From: Tretioscincus oriximinensis
Taxonomy: Eukaryota > Chordata > Lepidosauria > Squamata > Gymnophthalmidae
Assembly (NCBI GenBank): GCA_022410635.1
Contig: JAJVDF010000261.1
Coordinates: forward strand, 600,227-664,226
Length of the DNA stretch: 64,000 bases
Direction of reading: 5' to 3'
Shown: piece after piece, positions 43,700 through 56,349 of the stretch
Layout of the letters: every line of letters starts with the position of its first letter
Position numbering within the stretch: the first letter of the stretch is position 1
Notes under the pieces: model-generated
Seen by the model: the letters and a program-made list of their open reading frames with translations, nothing else
The model's database searches: none
What the model was told of the DNA's origin: nothing
Translations under genes and position numbers: made by a program

Positions 43700-46300
43700 A
43701 AATCTTTGATCTGGAGGTAGAGAAGAAGCTTGGTATAATGGAAGTGTAGATCATAACAAGTCTTTCTCTCCTTTCCATTACAGGCACAACTGGGGAGTAA
43801 GAGAACTATAGCAATGCATGTGGATGTGGAAAAACAGGTTGCTATCCCTGTCTAGTCAGTGGGAAAAAGGAAGAAAATCACTTTATCGGTTTCTAACCTA
43901 TAAACAAGTCTTTGACCTCTAACCTCCACTTGCGTTAAATGAATAGGAGAGTGAAAAATTTTCACAGTTTGAAATACAATTATGAATTTACAGATTTTGT
44001 ACATTCCAACACAATACATTAATTACCAGTCGCATGATAGTAAGGACAATTTATATTTGTTAAATTGGGGGAAACTACTTGCAAGAATAATTGCTTAGAC
44101 AAAATTGGTGGGTTGCACTGATAATGACAATGATAATTAGGAGGAGGAGGAGGATTTAAAAAAAATTGTATTTTTGTGAAGAAAGAAGGTTCCTGATATG
44201 AGAAACCTGTGAGAAGCCAATCATCCATCCCAATTCTGGGCTCATCCTGTAAAAGGAAGAGTTTTTCAATTTCAGCTCTTTCCTAAAGGGAACGCAATTC
44301 AACAACTGTCTGATTTCACACACATTTGTGAGCAGAGACAACTCAGTATTTAACTACAATGTGGTAAACATAAAAGAAAACAAATAAATCATTGTAAATC
44401 AATCAGAGCAACCATTATGAGCTCATAGATAGTTTCATGCCAATTAAAAATGCAAGTTCTCTGGGGAAACATGAATTCTGCTAACCAAGAGGTGTGATTT
44501 CTAGTCCAAGTTTTTTTTTTTAACTTGAACTTCTCCATTGTTGTTTGTGACCTCAGTATTTGGATGTCTCTTTAAATTTGAGCATTTATTTTGCTGGTTA
44601 CTGATTTGTCTGTCTTCCCATTTGCATGGATTACTCTTTGTATGAAATGTGAGATTCATGTATTGTGAGATTGTGAAGGGGACAGTATAGTCTTGTTGTA
44701 ACCACTCCAATTTGAGTGATACAATTGGCTTGGAGAAAGATCTCCTGCATACCCTACATCAATCTGAATCTCTCACAAGCTTTGAATCTTAATTCAAGGG
44801 CACATCTTGTCCTTGAGGGCTAGCAATTTTATACGTGGTTCAACAAAGTAATTGGATAAAGTATGTGGTTGAAATGGGTCCCCTGATAATGTGACCCGGG
44901 AAACATACCTCCTTGGGACAAACTAATGGCCCTTGGGCCAATATTTTCATATCTTTAGGTATTTGACCCTCTTTCATTCGATTAACATGGCAGAACATCA
45001 ATGGGCCAGCAAAGTAAAATATGAGGTTTTCTCACAGTATCTTTATTCAGAACTCTGAAAGATACCCAGAATTGTTTGGAGTTGATGCAGTTGGAAATAA
45101 TTAAAATGCCACTCTTGGTTGGCATAGAAAGCCACGATTCACTGCTAAATAGGTGCAGCTAGTAGCACGTCCCAAGCTTGCTCTAGCTTGGGCCTCTTGG
45201 TATCCAATTATCATCTATTGTTATGTGAAAGCAGTGCATTGGAGTTGGTACGAAGAAGACATGAATTGGCGAAAGTAATTTAAGTCTCCATTTACAACAT
45301 TGTCAAAGCAACACTGCAAACTAGCAATGAAAGCCAGAAGCAAAATAGGACAACCTTACAGGTGTACTGCTGACAGATTAGACAAACAAATGTGATTATA
45401 TGTATAGAACAAAGATTTAAAAAAATCTGACTTGATGGTGGGACTGGTAAGAGAATGAAAAGTATTCTGTTGGAAACAGACGGGAAAAATTGTAACCTAT
45501 TTTTTAAAAAGTTTCTGACTTTAACTTGGAGTATTATGTATCAAGTTACAAGATTTTGTAAAATAATAAAATGTCAGATTCTGTAGAATTTGAGAATTCT
45601 GCGTACTTCCTAACTTTATTCCTGCATACATACAATTTTATGCCATTTGGATGACATAGATGCACAATGCAGGAAATATTTCAAATTCATGACATAATTT
45701 ATTTCAGTACTTAAAGATTATACTCATTTATTGTTTCCTTAGAAGTTGTTAAGCTGACTTGGAAAGTTCCTGGAAATTTTCTAGGAATAAACACTGTAAT
45801 ATGTTGGGATTTTATGTAACTGGGCTCAAGATGAGAAATAACAGAATAGGCTAACTTGTGGTAGATATATGTATGTGTGTGCGTGTGTGCCTTTTGGAAG
45901 CAATGTGCAACATCAGAGGTATGTTCATGAGGATGGGTGATTGCCTATAGACAACTATATTCTTAAAATGTATGTATGTGTGTATACAGTATATAACACA
46001 ATATATGCTAACTTGTGATATATATTAGAGTCAAGGCCCTGGTCACATACTTCTTCAGTAATTGTTCTAATTCAGCCTATAAGGTTCTTTAGGAGTGACT
46101 CCAAATTCACATTGTAACATGCAGGACCCCCTACTTTTACTGTTGCTGTTGCCTCCAATTTTTAAACTATAGATTTGGGTTTGTGGTAGGGTTAGGCTTG
46201 TGAGGATGGGGACCATTAGCAGTGTCCTCTCATGACTTACCCTCCCATTGATCTTACTCTAATGCCAGGAGCACTTACAATGGTTTCAGAATTTGGGGAA
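43700..46300. other. Long gene-free, repeat-poor stretch
   Basis: No coding or interspersed repeat recognised across 2.6 kb except a short GGA tract at 44141-44153 and T/A runs. Minor TG and TATGTATG simple sequence lies at 45.87-46.0 kb. Confidence 0.45.
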
Positions 46301-46309
46301 GCAGCAGCC

Positions 46310-46840
46310 AAATGAGGCTACATCCACACAGCAGATACTTACCTGGATGAAAGTAACATAGAGGTTGTTCCACCACACATGTAAATGCCTCATGATTACG
46401 CTGAGAAGACCTATTGTTCCATGTTTTCTCAGAGTGCACATTGTCACTTCCTGAAGATGAGGTTCCAGGGAACCACTCCTTCCCTGTGTGACATGGAGGA
46501 CTTCCACAACTATATCAAGAATGTGTATGAAACTACGTGAAAGCAAGTGCCCTTCTGCCAGTTAGGTGAGCTTGTGCATGAAGAGTGCCAGAAGATTGTC
46601 TTTTTGGATGCCGTGGCAGCCCTGTGCTCATCACACGGAGCTCTCTGGCAGCAGCATGCAACACTGGAGGTGAGTGCATGAGGATAGGATGCATGTGGAA
46701 TGAGGTCATATCAATACTGGAGCAACACAGAATGCAATTATAATTTCTGTGAAAAGTATCCTCCACGTCATGCCTGAAGGTCTCAGTACGGCCACTTTTA
46801 AAGTGAGCTGAATTAGGATTAGTTAAGGGGTGTTTGTCCA
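46310..46840. repeat. Unclassified repeat sharing a 79-bp block with 52.19 kb
   Basis: The segment 46682-46760 recurs at 52189-52267 with about two mismatches (for example 'tgaggtcatatcaatactgg' is identical). The surrounding 500 bp is somewhat GC-richer than its neighbours and starts with 'ggctacatccacacagcaga', a type of word seen at hAT-like MITE ends. Terminal repeats are not established. Long minus frames (86 and 108 codons) lack domains. Confidence 0.4.
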
Positions 46841-46844
46841 TGGC

Positions 46845-47228
46845 CATAAAATTATACAATTGGAAGGGATCTCTAAGGTCATTGGATCTAGTCCCCCATT
46901 CATTGCTGGATTCAGTAAACCTTCCCAGAGAAATAAATGTCCAGTCACATTTTGAAGACTTCCATTGAAGGACAGTTCAGCACTAGTTCATTGCCCTCAC
47001 TGGAAAAATGTTTTCTTTTTCCAAATATCTAATCTATACCTTTGTTTTCCTTGCAGTTTCATCCTGTTGCCCCTAGTCCTTCCTTGTGCAACTGAAATTA
47101 GAATTGCTTCCTTTGTGCTGTCACAACCTTTCAGATATTTGTAGACAGATATGCATCATGTTTCTTTACAGTCTTCTTTTTTGCAAGCAAGGCATTCCTA
47201 GGTCCTTTAACTTTCCTCTAGATAATCA
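46845..47228 (-). mobile_element. CR1 3' end, minus strand
   Basis: 'ataaaattatacaattggaa', 'ttgctggattcagtaaacct', 'tttcatcctgttgcccctag' and 'cagatatttgtagacagata' follow the order of the 36.07 kb CR1. The octamer terminus is decayed and the overall divergence is higher. Confidence 0.85.
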
Positions 47229-47234
47229 TTTAGA

Positions 47235-47968
47235 TGCATCTGCTGATTTTGTCCTCTTTTCTTGCCAAGTTTTCATTTCTTCCTATCTTTTCTTTCCAAA
47301 ATCTTATTTGGTTTGTTTTCACAATCTAAATGAATACTTACACAAGTGCAAAGATTCAGAGAAATGAGGAATAATGGCAGGAGGAGTTTTCCAAAGACAG
47401 GGTGATGTGGACCTTGTCCGATTTTTTAGATATATGTCTTATTTCTCAAAAAAGCACACACTCAAGAATCATAANATTTCAAATAGAGGAATGAAACATT
47501 TGAAGGAAAAAAAAAAGATCCATGGAATGAGGCCTTCAAAACACAATGGCAAGTCCAAAAATAATCCAAACAGAGTTCAAAAGCCTTCTAAAATATTAAG
47601 AGAGCAGGGACAATTGGACCAAGCTTGAAGAATGATTCATTTGTGTATTCCATCTAGAGTTCAGTTCAGGACATCAAAATGGTGCAGAATTGGTGTAGAA
47701 AATGATAGCTATGGATTTTGCTACAGAATGACAACTTGAAGTGAGCATCAGAGCCAGTAATAACCTTTCTTCTGTAGGGGACAGGTAGAACACCTAGCAT
47801 GAATAAACATTAACACATTACTAACTCATAAAAGCAGAGCCAAATGCTTGTGGGCTCAAAGGATCCTGGGTATCGTATAGGAACATTGGCTCAAGAGAAA
47901 GGAGAACAGAAAAGAGAATACAGAAGCACAAGGATGATTCAACGTGAAAACTAGACAGCTAGCAAGAA
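47235..47968. other. Gene-free stretch
   Basis: An 84-codon lysine-rich plus frame (47374-47628) contains one N and no recognised domain. Nothing else was seen. Confidence 0.4.
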
Positions 47969-47971
47969 AGA

Positions 47972-48208
47972 TTTTTTTTATATATCCTTCCCTATACCCG
48001 AAGGTCTCNGGGGGGGGGGAAGGCACACATAGCTTTTTGTTGCTTTCTCCACAGCAGACAACCTGTGAAGTAGATGGGGCTGAGAGAGTTCTAAAGAACT
48101 GTGACTGGCTCAAGGTCATCCAACTGGCTTTCATGGAGGAGTGAGGAATCGAACTGGGAGACTACCAGATAAGAGTCCAACACTGTAACCACTACACCAG
48201 ATTGGCGT
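47972..48208 (-). mobile_element. Sauria-type SINE, minus strand, LINE-matched tail
   Basis: Read on the minus strand: head 'gccaatctggtgtagtggtt' with A-box at 48188-48197, B-box 'cagttcgattcc' at 48145-48156, 'tcactcctccatgaaagcca', body with 'gaccttgagccagtcacagt', then a tail 'agaccttcgggtatagggaa'. That tail equals the LINE 3' end at 31.98 and 59.1 kb and differs from the 'ccgctttgagtccctttg' tail of the other SINEs. Confidence 0.85.
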
Positions 48209-48439
48209 TAGGCCGATAGCAAGGGTGGAGATAATCAGAAAGTTGTCAGAAGGAGAACTGGAAGGGTGGAGGTCAACCATGCCAAGAGAAAGGTTCTAGG
48301 GGAAGCTAGTAGAGAGGGGCCTAGTCAGGGATAAACTACATGGTAAATTGTGCTATCGTAAAGGGAATTGATTGGACAGAAGCAGTAAGGGGTAAATTCT
48401 GATGAGCCATGGGACAAACAGCAGATCAAAAAATATGCT

Positions 48440-49740
48440 TTACTGTGTTCAGGATCGAACACTTCATTGTAATGCCATGCTTCCACATGCTTGGTATCAA
48501 TGTTGAGACACCCAGACTTTGTATTAATGATGATGCTAGTTGTGTTAATAAACTCCTGTAGAAATACTTTAAATTAATTAAAAATACTCGTATAAAGGAA
48601 CTACAATTAAAAGTATTAAGCCGATGGTATAGGACCTGTCTCCTGTCCCATATAATACCAAATTTTAGACCATACTGTTGGCATAGTTGTGGGGCAAGGG
48701 GCTTATACTTACATTTATTGTGGGAATGCCCAGCAGTCACTAACTTATGAAATATTATATGGCAATCTATTGAAAATATATTGGGCTATCCAATAAATAG
48801 AACAAAGGAAATGGCACTGGTCCTTAAGCACCAATGAGTATTACAGGAGGGCAGATACCTTACTGCACAGATTACGATGGCAGCCTTAGCGGTGGATGGA
48901 ATAGGGTTGCCATATTTTGGCAGCCCAAAACTGGGACGGGGTGGGTGGGTGTCCACGCGTGCGCATGCATGCACGTGCGCACACGGACGCTTGTGGTGAG
49001 ACAGTGAGAATAGAGCTGCACAAAAACTCTGTTCTCCTGTCTAAACTCCAAGCGTTTTTCCTCTGCTGGAGGCGAGTTGGCTCGCTTTGCCTGACAGCAG
49101 GCACAAAACCCCGCCTCCAGCAGAGGAGCAGCTATGGCACACTCTGGGGTTCCTTTCAGGACGCTGGAAAGCGTTGCTCGGGCTGCAGCCGTCAGCTCTG
49201 ATGGCTCCTTTGCCTTTAAAATCCTGGATTTTTAAATACCTTGATGCAGCGTCGGGGAATGTAAAAATCCGGGATTTTCTCTTAAAACCCGGAGGGGACT
49301 ATATTTTAGTGCCCCAAACTGGGATTGTCCCACCTTCCTGGGATGTATGGCAACCTTAGGATGGAAGGACTCTAATAAATGGACTCTTGGTAATTAGTAC
49401 CATTATTTAGCGGATCAATTAATGGGAGATTATCTAAGTGAAAAAGCTGCAACCAATAGGATGCAGAGAAATTGCTGGATGAGTAATTGGAAGAAACTAT
49501 TGATATATAGTCAGATGAACCAGGGTGGGGTTTAGAAATATTGACTGTGATCAAACAAGTGCTCAGATCTTAAATAGGATTTCAAGGATTTTCAGCTTCT
49601 CAGGGGGGATGGGGTGGGGATGGGAAATAGAGGGACTTATGTTAATGATTACCATTGAATTCAGAATGATTATATCACTTTAATGTATGAATTAATACCC
49701 TTTTTCTTTGTTTACGCTTTATTTGAAAAAAAAAAATATG
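48440..49740 (+). mobile_element. L1 3' end, split by a hAT-like element
   Basis: A plus-strand frame around 48674-48742 encodes a C-terminal knuckle of the L1 ORF2 type (C-W-x2-C ... L-H-L-L-W-E-C), preceded by 'LSRWYRTCLLSHIIPNFRP'. After the insertion at 48902-49358 an AT-rich segment continues to an A-rich run at 49728-49748, consistent with the L1 poly(A) end. Several stops; inactive. Confidence 0.7.
48902..49358. mobile_element. hAT-like non-autonomous element (457 bp)
   Basis: An 8-bp target duplication 'ggatggaa' (48894-48901 and 49359-49366) flanks termini 'tagggttgccata' and 'tatggcaacctta', which are inverted repeats with one mismatch. An 8-bp duplication is diagnostic of hAT-type transposition. 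The interior is much richer in G+C and CpG than its surroundings, with a 'gtgcgcatgcatgcacgtgc' self-complementary stretch. A 94-codon plus frame has no transposase motif. Confidence 0.85.
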
Positions 49741-49749
49741 AAAAAAAGA

Positions 49750-50540
49750 TCCCCTCCCTGTCTCCTGATTTGGGAAATTAATTCAAATACTGAAGTATAG
49801 AGGTAAATCTATCCCTGCCTCTATATTTTCTCCCTCCCTCCCTTTCTCTAATTTCATTCTGATTACAGCAATTTTTATTAGCTATCATCATGAACAGTAA
49901 TGAAAACAAAGCAAAAAGAGACAGAGATTTGCATCTTCATGCTTTTATAACCTTTGGCTGCAAAATCTCTTCCTCTTTTTGCTTTGTTTTAAAACCCAAT
50001 AAATACCAAATGCATCCATGGAAGAGAGATAAATATTAATTAATTAATAACATTTGTATCCTACCCTTCACTTACAGGTTCCAGAGTGGGTCACAGCATA
50101 TGATGCAAATGGGCAATAAAATAAATTTTAATACATAATCAATCCAGTTTCTGTCTCTTCCACTCCAGGATTGTTTTCAGGAATTAAGAAAAAATTAATA
50201 AGGGTTTTTTATTTTTTTTAAAGGCTAGGATATTTATTTCTTCCTATTTTTCTGCACACTTATGCAATGTTTTTGAGACATATACGGCTTGGACAGGGAA
50301 GGAAAAAATGGATAGCTGTGAAGTCCAAACAACCCAAAATTAGATTCCTCTAATCAGAGCTTTTTTTTTGCAGAACATTTCCCCAAAAGTAGCAGCAGGG
50401 GTTCCAATTGAGAGGCTCATTTTGATCTCTTCAAATGAAATTTTGATCCATACTTGATTAAAATGGCTCTTTCAAGCTGATGTCCTCTTTCCCAGCCATG
50501 TGTTGTTCCTGCCTCAAATGGCTCTTATTCAACAAAAGAT
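49750..50540. other. Mostly unique stretch with a short LINE/SINE tail
   Basis: At 50030-50110, 'taattaattaataacatttg' and 'tatcctacccttcacttaca' followed by 'ggttccagagtgggtcacag' resemble the reversed 3' end of a LINE/SINE. Nothing else was recognised. Confidence 0.4.
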
Positions 50541-50544
50541 AAAT

Positions 50545-51611
50545 CTCACAAGACTGGCAGAACACTAGTTTATAGACTATGTTAGCAGATCTCTGGAGGA
50601 AGCCAGGTTTGATGACAACACTAAACTGTTCAGAGTAGTGAAAACTGAAAGTGACTGTAAGGAGCTCCAGAGTGATCTACTGAAATTGGGTGAGTGGCAA
50701 ACAAAATGGCAAATACATTTCAACTTAGGTAAATGCAAAGTCATGTACATTGGGCAAAGAACCCCAATTACTCCTACCAACTGAAGGGAACCAAGCTTTC
50801 TGTGACAGAGCAGGAAAAGGATCTTGGAGTGGATAGTTCAATGAAGATGCCATCCCAGTATGCAACAGCAACAAAAAAAGCAAATTCAATGTTAGAGATA
50901 ATTAGGAAATGAATCAAAAACAAGTCAGTAAGTATAATTTTGCCCCTTTATAAATCTGTGGTGAGGTCACATTTGGAATACTGTGTGTAATTCTGGTCAC
51001 CACATTCCAAAAAGGATATTGTGGAACTAGAGAAGGAACAGATAAGGGCAACAAGAATGATCAAGGGGCTGGAGCACTTCCATTATGAAATCTGGCTGCA
51101 ACATCTGGGCCTTTTCAGACTTGGAAAATGGCATTTGAGAGGTGATCTAATTGAAGTGTATAAAATTATGCACAGATAGATAAGTGAACAGAGAAAAAAA
51201 ATTCTTTATCACACAAAACTAGGACCAGGGGGCATTTCTTGAAGCTGATGGGCAGAAGAGTGGGAACAGAAATAGGAAAATATTTTTTCACCCAGTGGAC
51301 AATCGTCCTTTGGAATTTACTTCCAGAAGAGTTGGTGGTAGTTAGCAGCCTGGATAGCTTTAAAAGAGGATTAGACAAGTTCATGGACATCAAGGGAGTA
51401 AACAGCTACTAGGATGGATGTCTTGATACTGCCTCTGAGATGGAGCAACAGGTGATATTTTTGAAATATCATTTGCAGGGTGTTGATAACAGGTGAAGAT
51501 TTTGCCTTCTTCTGTTTCACACTGCCCTTCTGCAATTGGTGGTCCTCCGTGTGAGATAGAATACTGGACTAGATGGGCTCTGGCCCAATTCTTATGTTCT
51601 TATATTCTTAT
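50545..51611 (+). mobile_element. CR1/L2-like LINE, 3' kilobase, plus strand
   Basis: The coding part begins near 50590 with 'RFDDNTKLFRVVKTESDCKE', where the F/YxDD box has lost one residue and gained an Asn (50608-50619). Then follow 'LQSDLLKLGEWQTKWQIHFN', 'EKDLGVDSS'-type text, a C-terminal 'LWNLLPEELVV' block and the 3' UTR ending 'cttatgttcttatattctta'. It is the clearest copy of the LINE family seen inverted at 0.25, 8.2, 21.5, 38.5 and 54.96 kb. Several frameshifts; inactive. Confidence 0.85.
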
Positions 51612-51614
51612 ACC

Positions 51615-54255
51615 TTGCCTCCATACAGGGCAGTCTACTGATAAAGAAAGCCACTGCTTCTGCATTGAATTAGGCACTGGGCCATGATAAGATGTACACT
51701 GGTTCTTGAATCCAATTTAAGACTGAAGTACTATACAAGGAAATCACAGGCTGTGTATTGAACAAGCTGCTTATGACACATCATGGCGTGTGAATAACTT
51801 GCTCATTCTACTGAGCGAACATACACTAGTGAGTGGTGTGTTTTGCTGAGTGCCTGGTCAAAACTTCTCCATCTTTTGTTTCTACCTTAAATGTGCTGTG
51901 ATTAGTTAATGGAAAAAATATCATATAAAAAACAAATGTCGAATCAAATATACTTTGCATTCAGTCCTCCTGCTTCTTCAGAGTGGGTTGTAAATGGTTC
52001 ACTAGATAAAATTTGGCTACTCACTGCACAAACTCTCAAACTGTAACATTTTGCATGTCATCTTCATTTTTAAGACACACACCCCCCCCGAAATAATGAG
52101 CTACAGAAAAACAGAAAGAACAGAAGATCATGATCTTTCTGGGACACTAGCAGAAACATATGAGCAACACCTGGATGTATCATGCAAGGGATAGGATGCA
52201 TGTGGAATGAGGTCATATCAATACTGGAACAACACAAAATGCAATTATAATTTCTGTGAAAAGTATCTGGAGTTCCGTTTTCACTGACTCTCCAAAATTA
52301 TTGGAGCTTATAAAAGAGAAAAAGAGCAAAGATCAAAAATAACTATGACTTTTCCCATCAAATTCAGTTTGAAATTAATGGGATTTACTTTTGTTGCCTT
52401 TGTTCATGTTCCTCTGTTATCATTGCAATTAACTTCAGTCTTAGCCCTTTTAATATATACTATATACATAGCGTATATGAAAGACGACAACAAATTTGAG
52501 CTTTGGAAAATCTTAGGAGCTGTGGAGAATAAAGAAGTCTGTTGTGGATAGAGTTACCATAAGCTAGACACAATTGATCAACTGGACAACTACTAATTTC
52601 ATAGTTACTGCTTAATTATCAGTTTTACATCTAGAGGAGACGTTCCTGAGGATTTCTGAAATGCTATTTGTAGGGCGTTGGAAACAGTTCCAGACTGCCC
52701 ACATGCAATTTATCCAATGGGGAGAAGGAGTTGCTTAATCTGTGATGTCACACAAACTGCAGCCACATATCCTGGAATTTGATCCAAAACAACTTCATAT
52801 GCAGCAACGGCCTAAATAAACCCTTGTTGGAAAGCGGCCTCTGCTACAAAACTATAGCCCTTCACAATCTGTTCAGCTGTAGCAAATGAATAAGGAAACT
52901 CATACTTCCAATAGCTGCTGTTGTTATAGGAAAGGAGTTTTATCTCAGTACATGAATAATATTACCTGCACTGCCCCACTGCTGATGCAACTGCAAATTT
53001 CTTCTTCCTGTTCTCAATCCATGTTTGAATGCTATATAGAGAATTAGTGAGATATAGTGAACAAAATGCTGGACAATCTGGGAACTGCTGAATAGAATTC
53101 TTTACTTAACTCAAATACTCAAAGGGTTATCATAGGCTGGTGAAGTTCCTTCACCTCAGAGGTAAACGTGGACAGGGCCAAAACATGTTGGTCTGCAAGA
53201 AGTGGGAGAAATCGTAAACAGTAAACATATCTTGCTAAATTAGCTGACAGCTTCTGGTTATGTTCCTTTGTATCCTGCTGTGCAGAACTCCATTGTATAT
53301 CTGTATTTATGAAAGTTAAGGACTGTTTAAATGTTTGCGTGAGAGAGCTTTTCACTCATTAATCAAATAGTATGCCCAGGTCGTGTTCTAATGAGGAGGA
53401 AAAAATAGGGGCAAAAGTTTTGTGGTTTTGCACTCAGTGCATGCAGTCCCATGTAATCCAGAGGGGCTCCACTTTGGGGATGCATTGTTCACAAAGCCAC
53501 ACATTGTGGGAACAGAATCCACCCACAAAAGTGACACAGGTGCAGTTCTTTCCAATTTGGGTTAACCGTGCTCTCGCTATGGTTTGCTCATAGTGGGAGC
53601 ATCTGTGTGCGAACCCTACCACTATCGATCCGGTCTCCTCAACCCAGAATAACTAATGGTCATTGGTGGGAGGTCTCTGGGTAGGGTTGCTGTGAGTTAC
53701 CACCTCCACTTCTCTTCTAACCTCCAAGAAGGAACAGCACATTGGAATTTTGTTGTTGTAGTTGGTCCCAGTATTGCAAAAACATCAACATATACATTTT
53801 CAATATTTTTTTTTCTTATGGAGGTTTATTTTTGCATAAAATTGGAACAGCTTAAGAACAAGAGGGGAGAACTGGGAAGTGGAAAGAAAAGTGGGGTATG
53901 GAGCGCTGGAAGAGGAGTGAGTCTTGGGAAGAGGAGCAAGGCATGGGATGAGGACACACCCACTGGGTTTGAAAAACAGAGTACCCAAACAAACGTGGAT
54001 GGTAAGTCCAGAAACCAACATGATTGTTGTGTGAATGAAGAAATGGAGCTGAAATGGAACTGGGATTGGAATAAAAGGGTGGAGTGGAATTGCATTTACT
54101 TCGCTGGTATCAAAACTGCTTCTTTCCTCATCATGAGAACTCACCCACAGAATAAAATAAGCTGGGACCTGCCAGTTTGCAATATATATCAGGTGTGCTG
54201 GCTAGGTTGCCTGTACCTATCTGAGCTCCACGTGATATAGAACTCTTTGCATATT
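51615..54255. other. Gene-free stretch
   Basis: It holds the second copy of the 79-bp block (52189-52267) and a short LINE 3' UTR relic near 52650-52690 ('tttctgaaatgctatttgta'). The longest frame in the window (194 codons, plus, 53656-54240) lies here but has an antisense 114-codon frame, biased composition and no domain. The 53.37-53.64 kb part is slightly CpG-richer and unclassified. Confidence 0.4.
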
Positions 54256-54257
54256 TT

Positions 54258-54370
54258 GCACTTATTTATTTATTTATTTATTTACATTTCTATAACACTG
54301 TTCCATGTTCTAGGGGCTTCCCATAGGGAAAACATAGCCCCATTCTCTTACACATTTTAAGAGATGTTTG
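54258..54370 (-). repeat. (TTTA)n with degenerate retroelement 3' end
   Basis: A TTTA run is followed by 'catttctataacactgttcc' and 'ggggcttcccatagggaaaa', resembling a reversed LINE 3' end with its AAAT tail. Family uncertain. Confidence 0.45.
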
Positions 54371-54667
54371 TTCAGATCTGGATCTAACCCAGAAGCTGCA
54401 TTTTAATCACTTTTTTTNAAAAAAACTATTATTAAACTAGTAATAGCTGCTATGGGAGTGGTAACTTCAACTATAGGTGAAGACAAGGGCAATATGGAAA
54501 ATGAAAATATTAGTACTGCACATAGAGTTAACTGTCCAGAATGTCTCCCATGAGAAATGAGTTGAAATCCAGCCGTGTGAAATGCATAAATAGAAGATAT
54601 TTCGCTTGCTGTTTATTAGGGTGCTAATTGGAGAAGCACAATCAGGAAATAGAGCATGTATGGGCCG

Positions 54668-54760
54668 CTCAGGACCACTTCTGCACAGAGCCTTATTCTG
54701 GATTTTTATCCTGGATTAGGAATATGTAGTGTAGACTACAGCAGGTCCCTATTCCAAGAT
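54668..54760. repeat. Arm of the hairpin family
   Basis: 'ccacttctgcacagagcctt', 'attctggatttttatcctgg', 'gtagtgtagactacagcagg' and 'tccctattcca' follow the arm order of the palindrome at 34.98 kb. The second arm is short or decayed. Confidence 0.45.
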
Positions 54761-54956
54761 TTAAACAAGAATAAACCCTAGTGTCAGATTTATAAATCTT
54801 TACACTGACACATGAGGCAGTAACTTTAGAAGGGGCACTTTCTCCTGTCCTAGGAATATTCAAGTGAACGATGGACATATTTTGCTGCAGAGACTTTGAT
54901 TTGGATTTCAACAAAGGCATTGATGGTCTATCTGACCCTTTCTAGCCTTATAAACC

Positions 54957-55110
54957 ATGAGAACATAGAACATAAGAGGAGCCATGCTGAATTGGGCTGG
55001 GGGCGATCTTGCGGAGCATTCAGTTGCACACAGTGACCCATCAATTGCAACTGAGCAGTTTGAAGCAGAACGTGGCAAAATGCTCACCTGTTCTCAATTC
55101 TCTGCAAATC
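54957..55110 (-). mobile_element. CR1/L2-like LINE 3' end, short
   Basis: 'agaacataagaggagccatg' and 'ctgaattgggctgggggcga', then 'gttgcacacagtgacccatc' and 'cacctgttctcaattctctg'. Only ~150 bp of the 3' UTR is left. Confidence 0.8.
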
Positions 55111-55114
55111 CCCC

Positions 55115-56085
55115 AGTCCTAGGACAAATCTTAAGAAAGGTCCAAGTGTCTGAAACACACAGGGGCATTTCTGAGAAGTACTTCTGAGTAAATTTAAAGT
55201 GACTGTGAAATCAACAAGTTGCAAAAATAAATTAAGAAAGGTTATGGATGCTCCTGATGATTAGACGTATTTCCAGCAGGAACTGAAAATGTCACAAATA
55301 ACGTGCACATTTCCTTAAACCTACTCCTTTCTATTTTTAATGTTGCAAGAAAGGAATGTTATAAACACTTGCCTGCAATGAGATGAACACATTCCTTTTT
55401 TGTTGGGACATTTTCCATTCAAACTGGCCAGCTTTCTTTCCCTTCTAATACAGTCACTGCAGACCATCTGCTAATTGATGTAACATTATCAGAAGGGGAG
55501 GGGGGGGGGCTTTTAGTTAAGGGAAAAAAATACATAATTTCTGTCATCAATAGTTCTTTCTGAGGGGGTACAAACCAAGGCTTGTGTTTTGACTCCTTGA
55601 AAACTACAGACTCCATACAAGAAAATGCTAAAAATTTAGAAAATGATATGGACACATGCATTTTTTCAATATAGCAGTGTTTAATCTTCACAAATAATAC
55701 ACAATGGTGGCAAGTACACTATTTTTGGGGTGGGGGGCTTTTTACAGACACCAAGCAGCCTCAGCCCAGGGAGATTACATTCGTTATGGTATACCCTGCA
55801 CTTTTTGCAATGTGGATTTCATCTACTTGAATTCTTTCGCCCCCACAGTCACTCTGTTTTGATGTGAATGTTGGACTAAATTATTTGTGGCTCAAAACAG
55901 TGTTCCAAGGGACCCTCCCTATTTTTAAGCTGACCAATCACAATGCTTTCTCCATAACAATAGTACCATGAAGCAGCAGCACCAAGGGAGGTATGATCTG
56001 AAACTCCTCTGGCCTAAAAAAAAAAAGTCAAAGGTTCCTTTTTATGAACTGGTGTTGAGCAAGAGAATGTCTTCCAGTTTTATCA
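55115..56085. other. Gene-free stretch
   Basis: No recognised gene. G-runs near 55.5 and 55.73 kb. A 90-codon minus frame (55691-55419) lacks a domain. Confidence 0.45.
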
Positions 56086-56087
56086 CC

Positions 56088-56345
56088 TGTTACCAGCTGG
56101 CAGCCAGCCCAGCTAGTTAGAGATGCAGGGCAAGAAGTGGAAGGGCCATCTATCAGTCCTGTGAAGAGGCTGATTCCAGCCAGTCCCTCCTCCTGTCACC
56201 AGCTGGCAGCCATCCCAACTCACCATTATAACTGGATGGAAGGGAAGCAGGAACACATCAGACCTGTGAAGAGATTACTTCCGCCATGTCTGTCCCGTTC
56301 CATTGTCATCAACTGGCAGTCATGCTGGAGTGAAGAAAGCCTTGA
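56088..56345. repeat. Degenerate ~108-bp tandem repeat, 2.3 units
   Basis: Units start with 'tgttaccagctggcagccag' (56088), 'tgtcaccagctggcagccat' (56194) and 'tgtcatcaactggcagtcat' (56304). Each of the first two also carries a 'cctgtgaagag' motif about 70-80 bases in. The repeat keeps one frame open (76 codons, 56137-56367), so the encoded peptide is internally repeated, but nothing indicates that it is expressed. Confidence 0.6.
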
Positions 56346-56349
56346 CATG

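Noticed and set aside
53656..54240. Longest open frame in the window (194 codons, plus strand)
   Set aside because: Antisense frames of 114 and 89 codons overlap it. Composition is repetitive (Lys/Trp/Gly-rich), there is no recognisable domain, and no splice or promoter context supports a gene.
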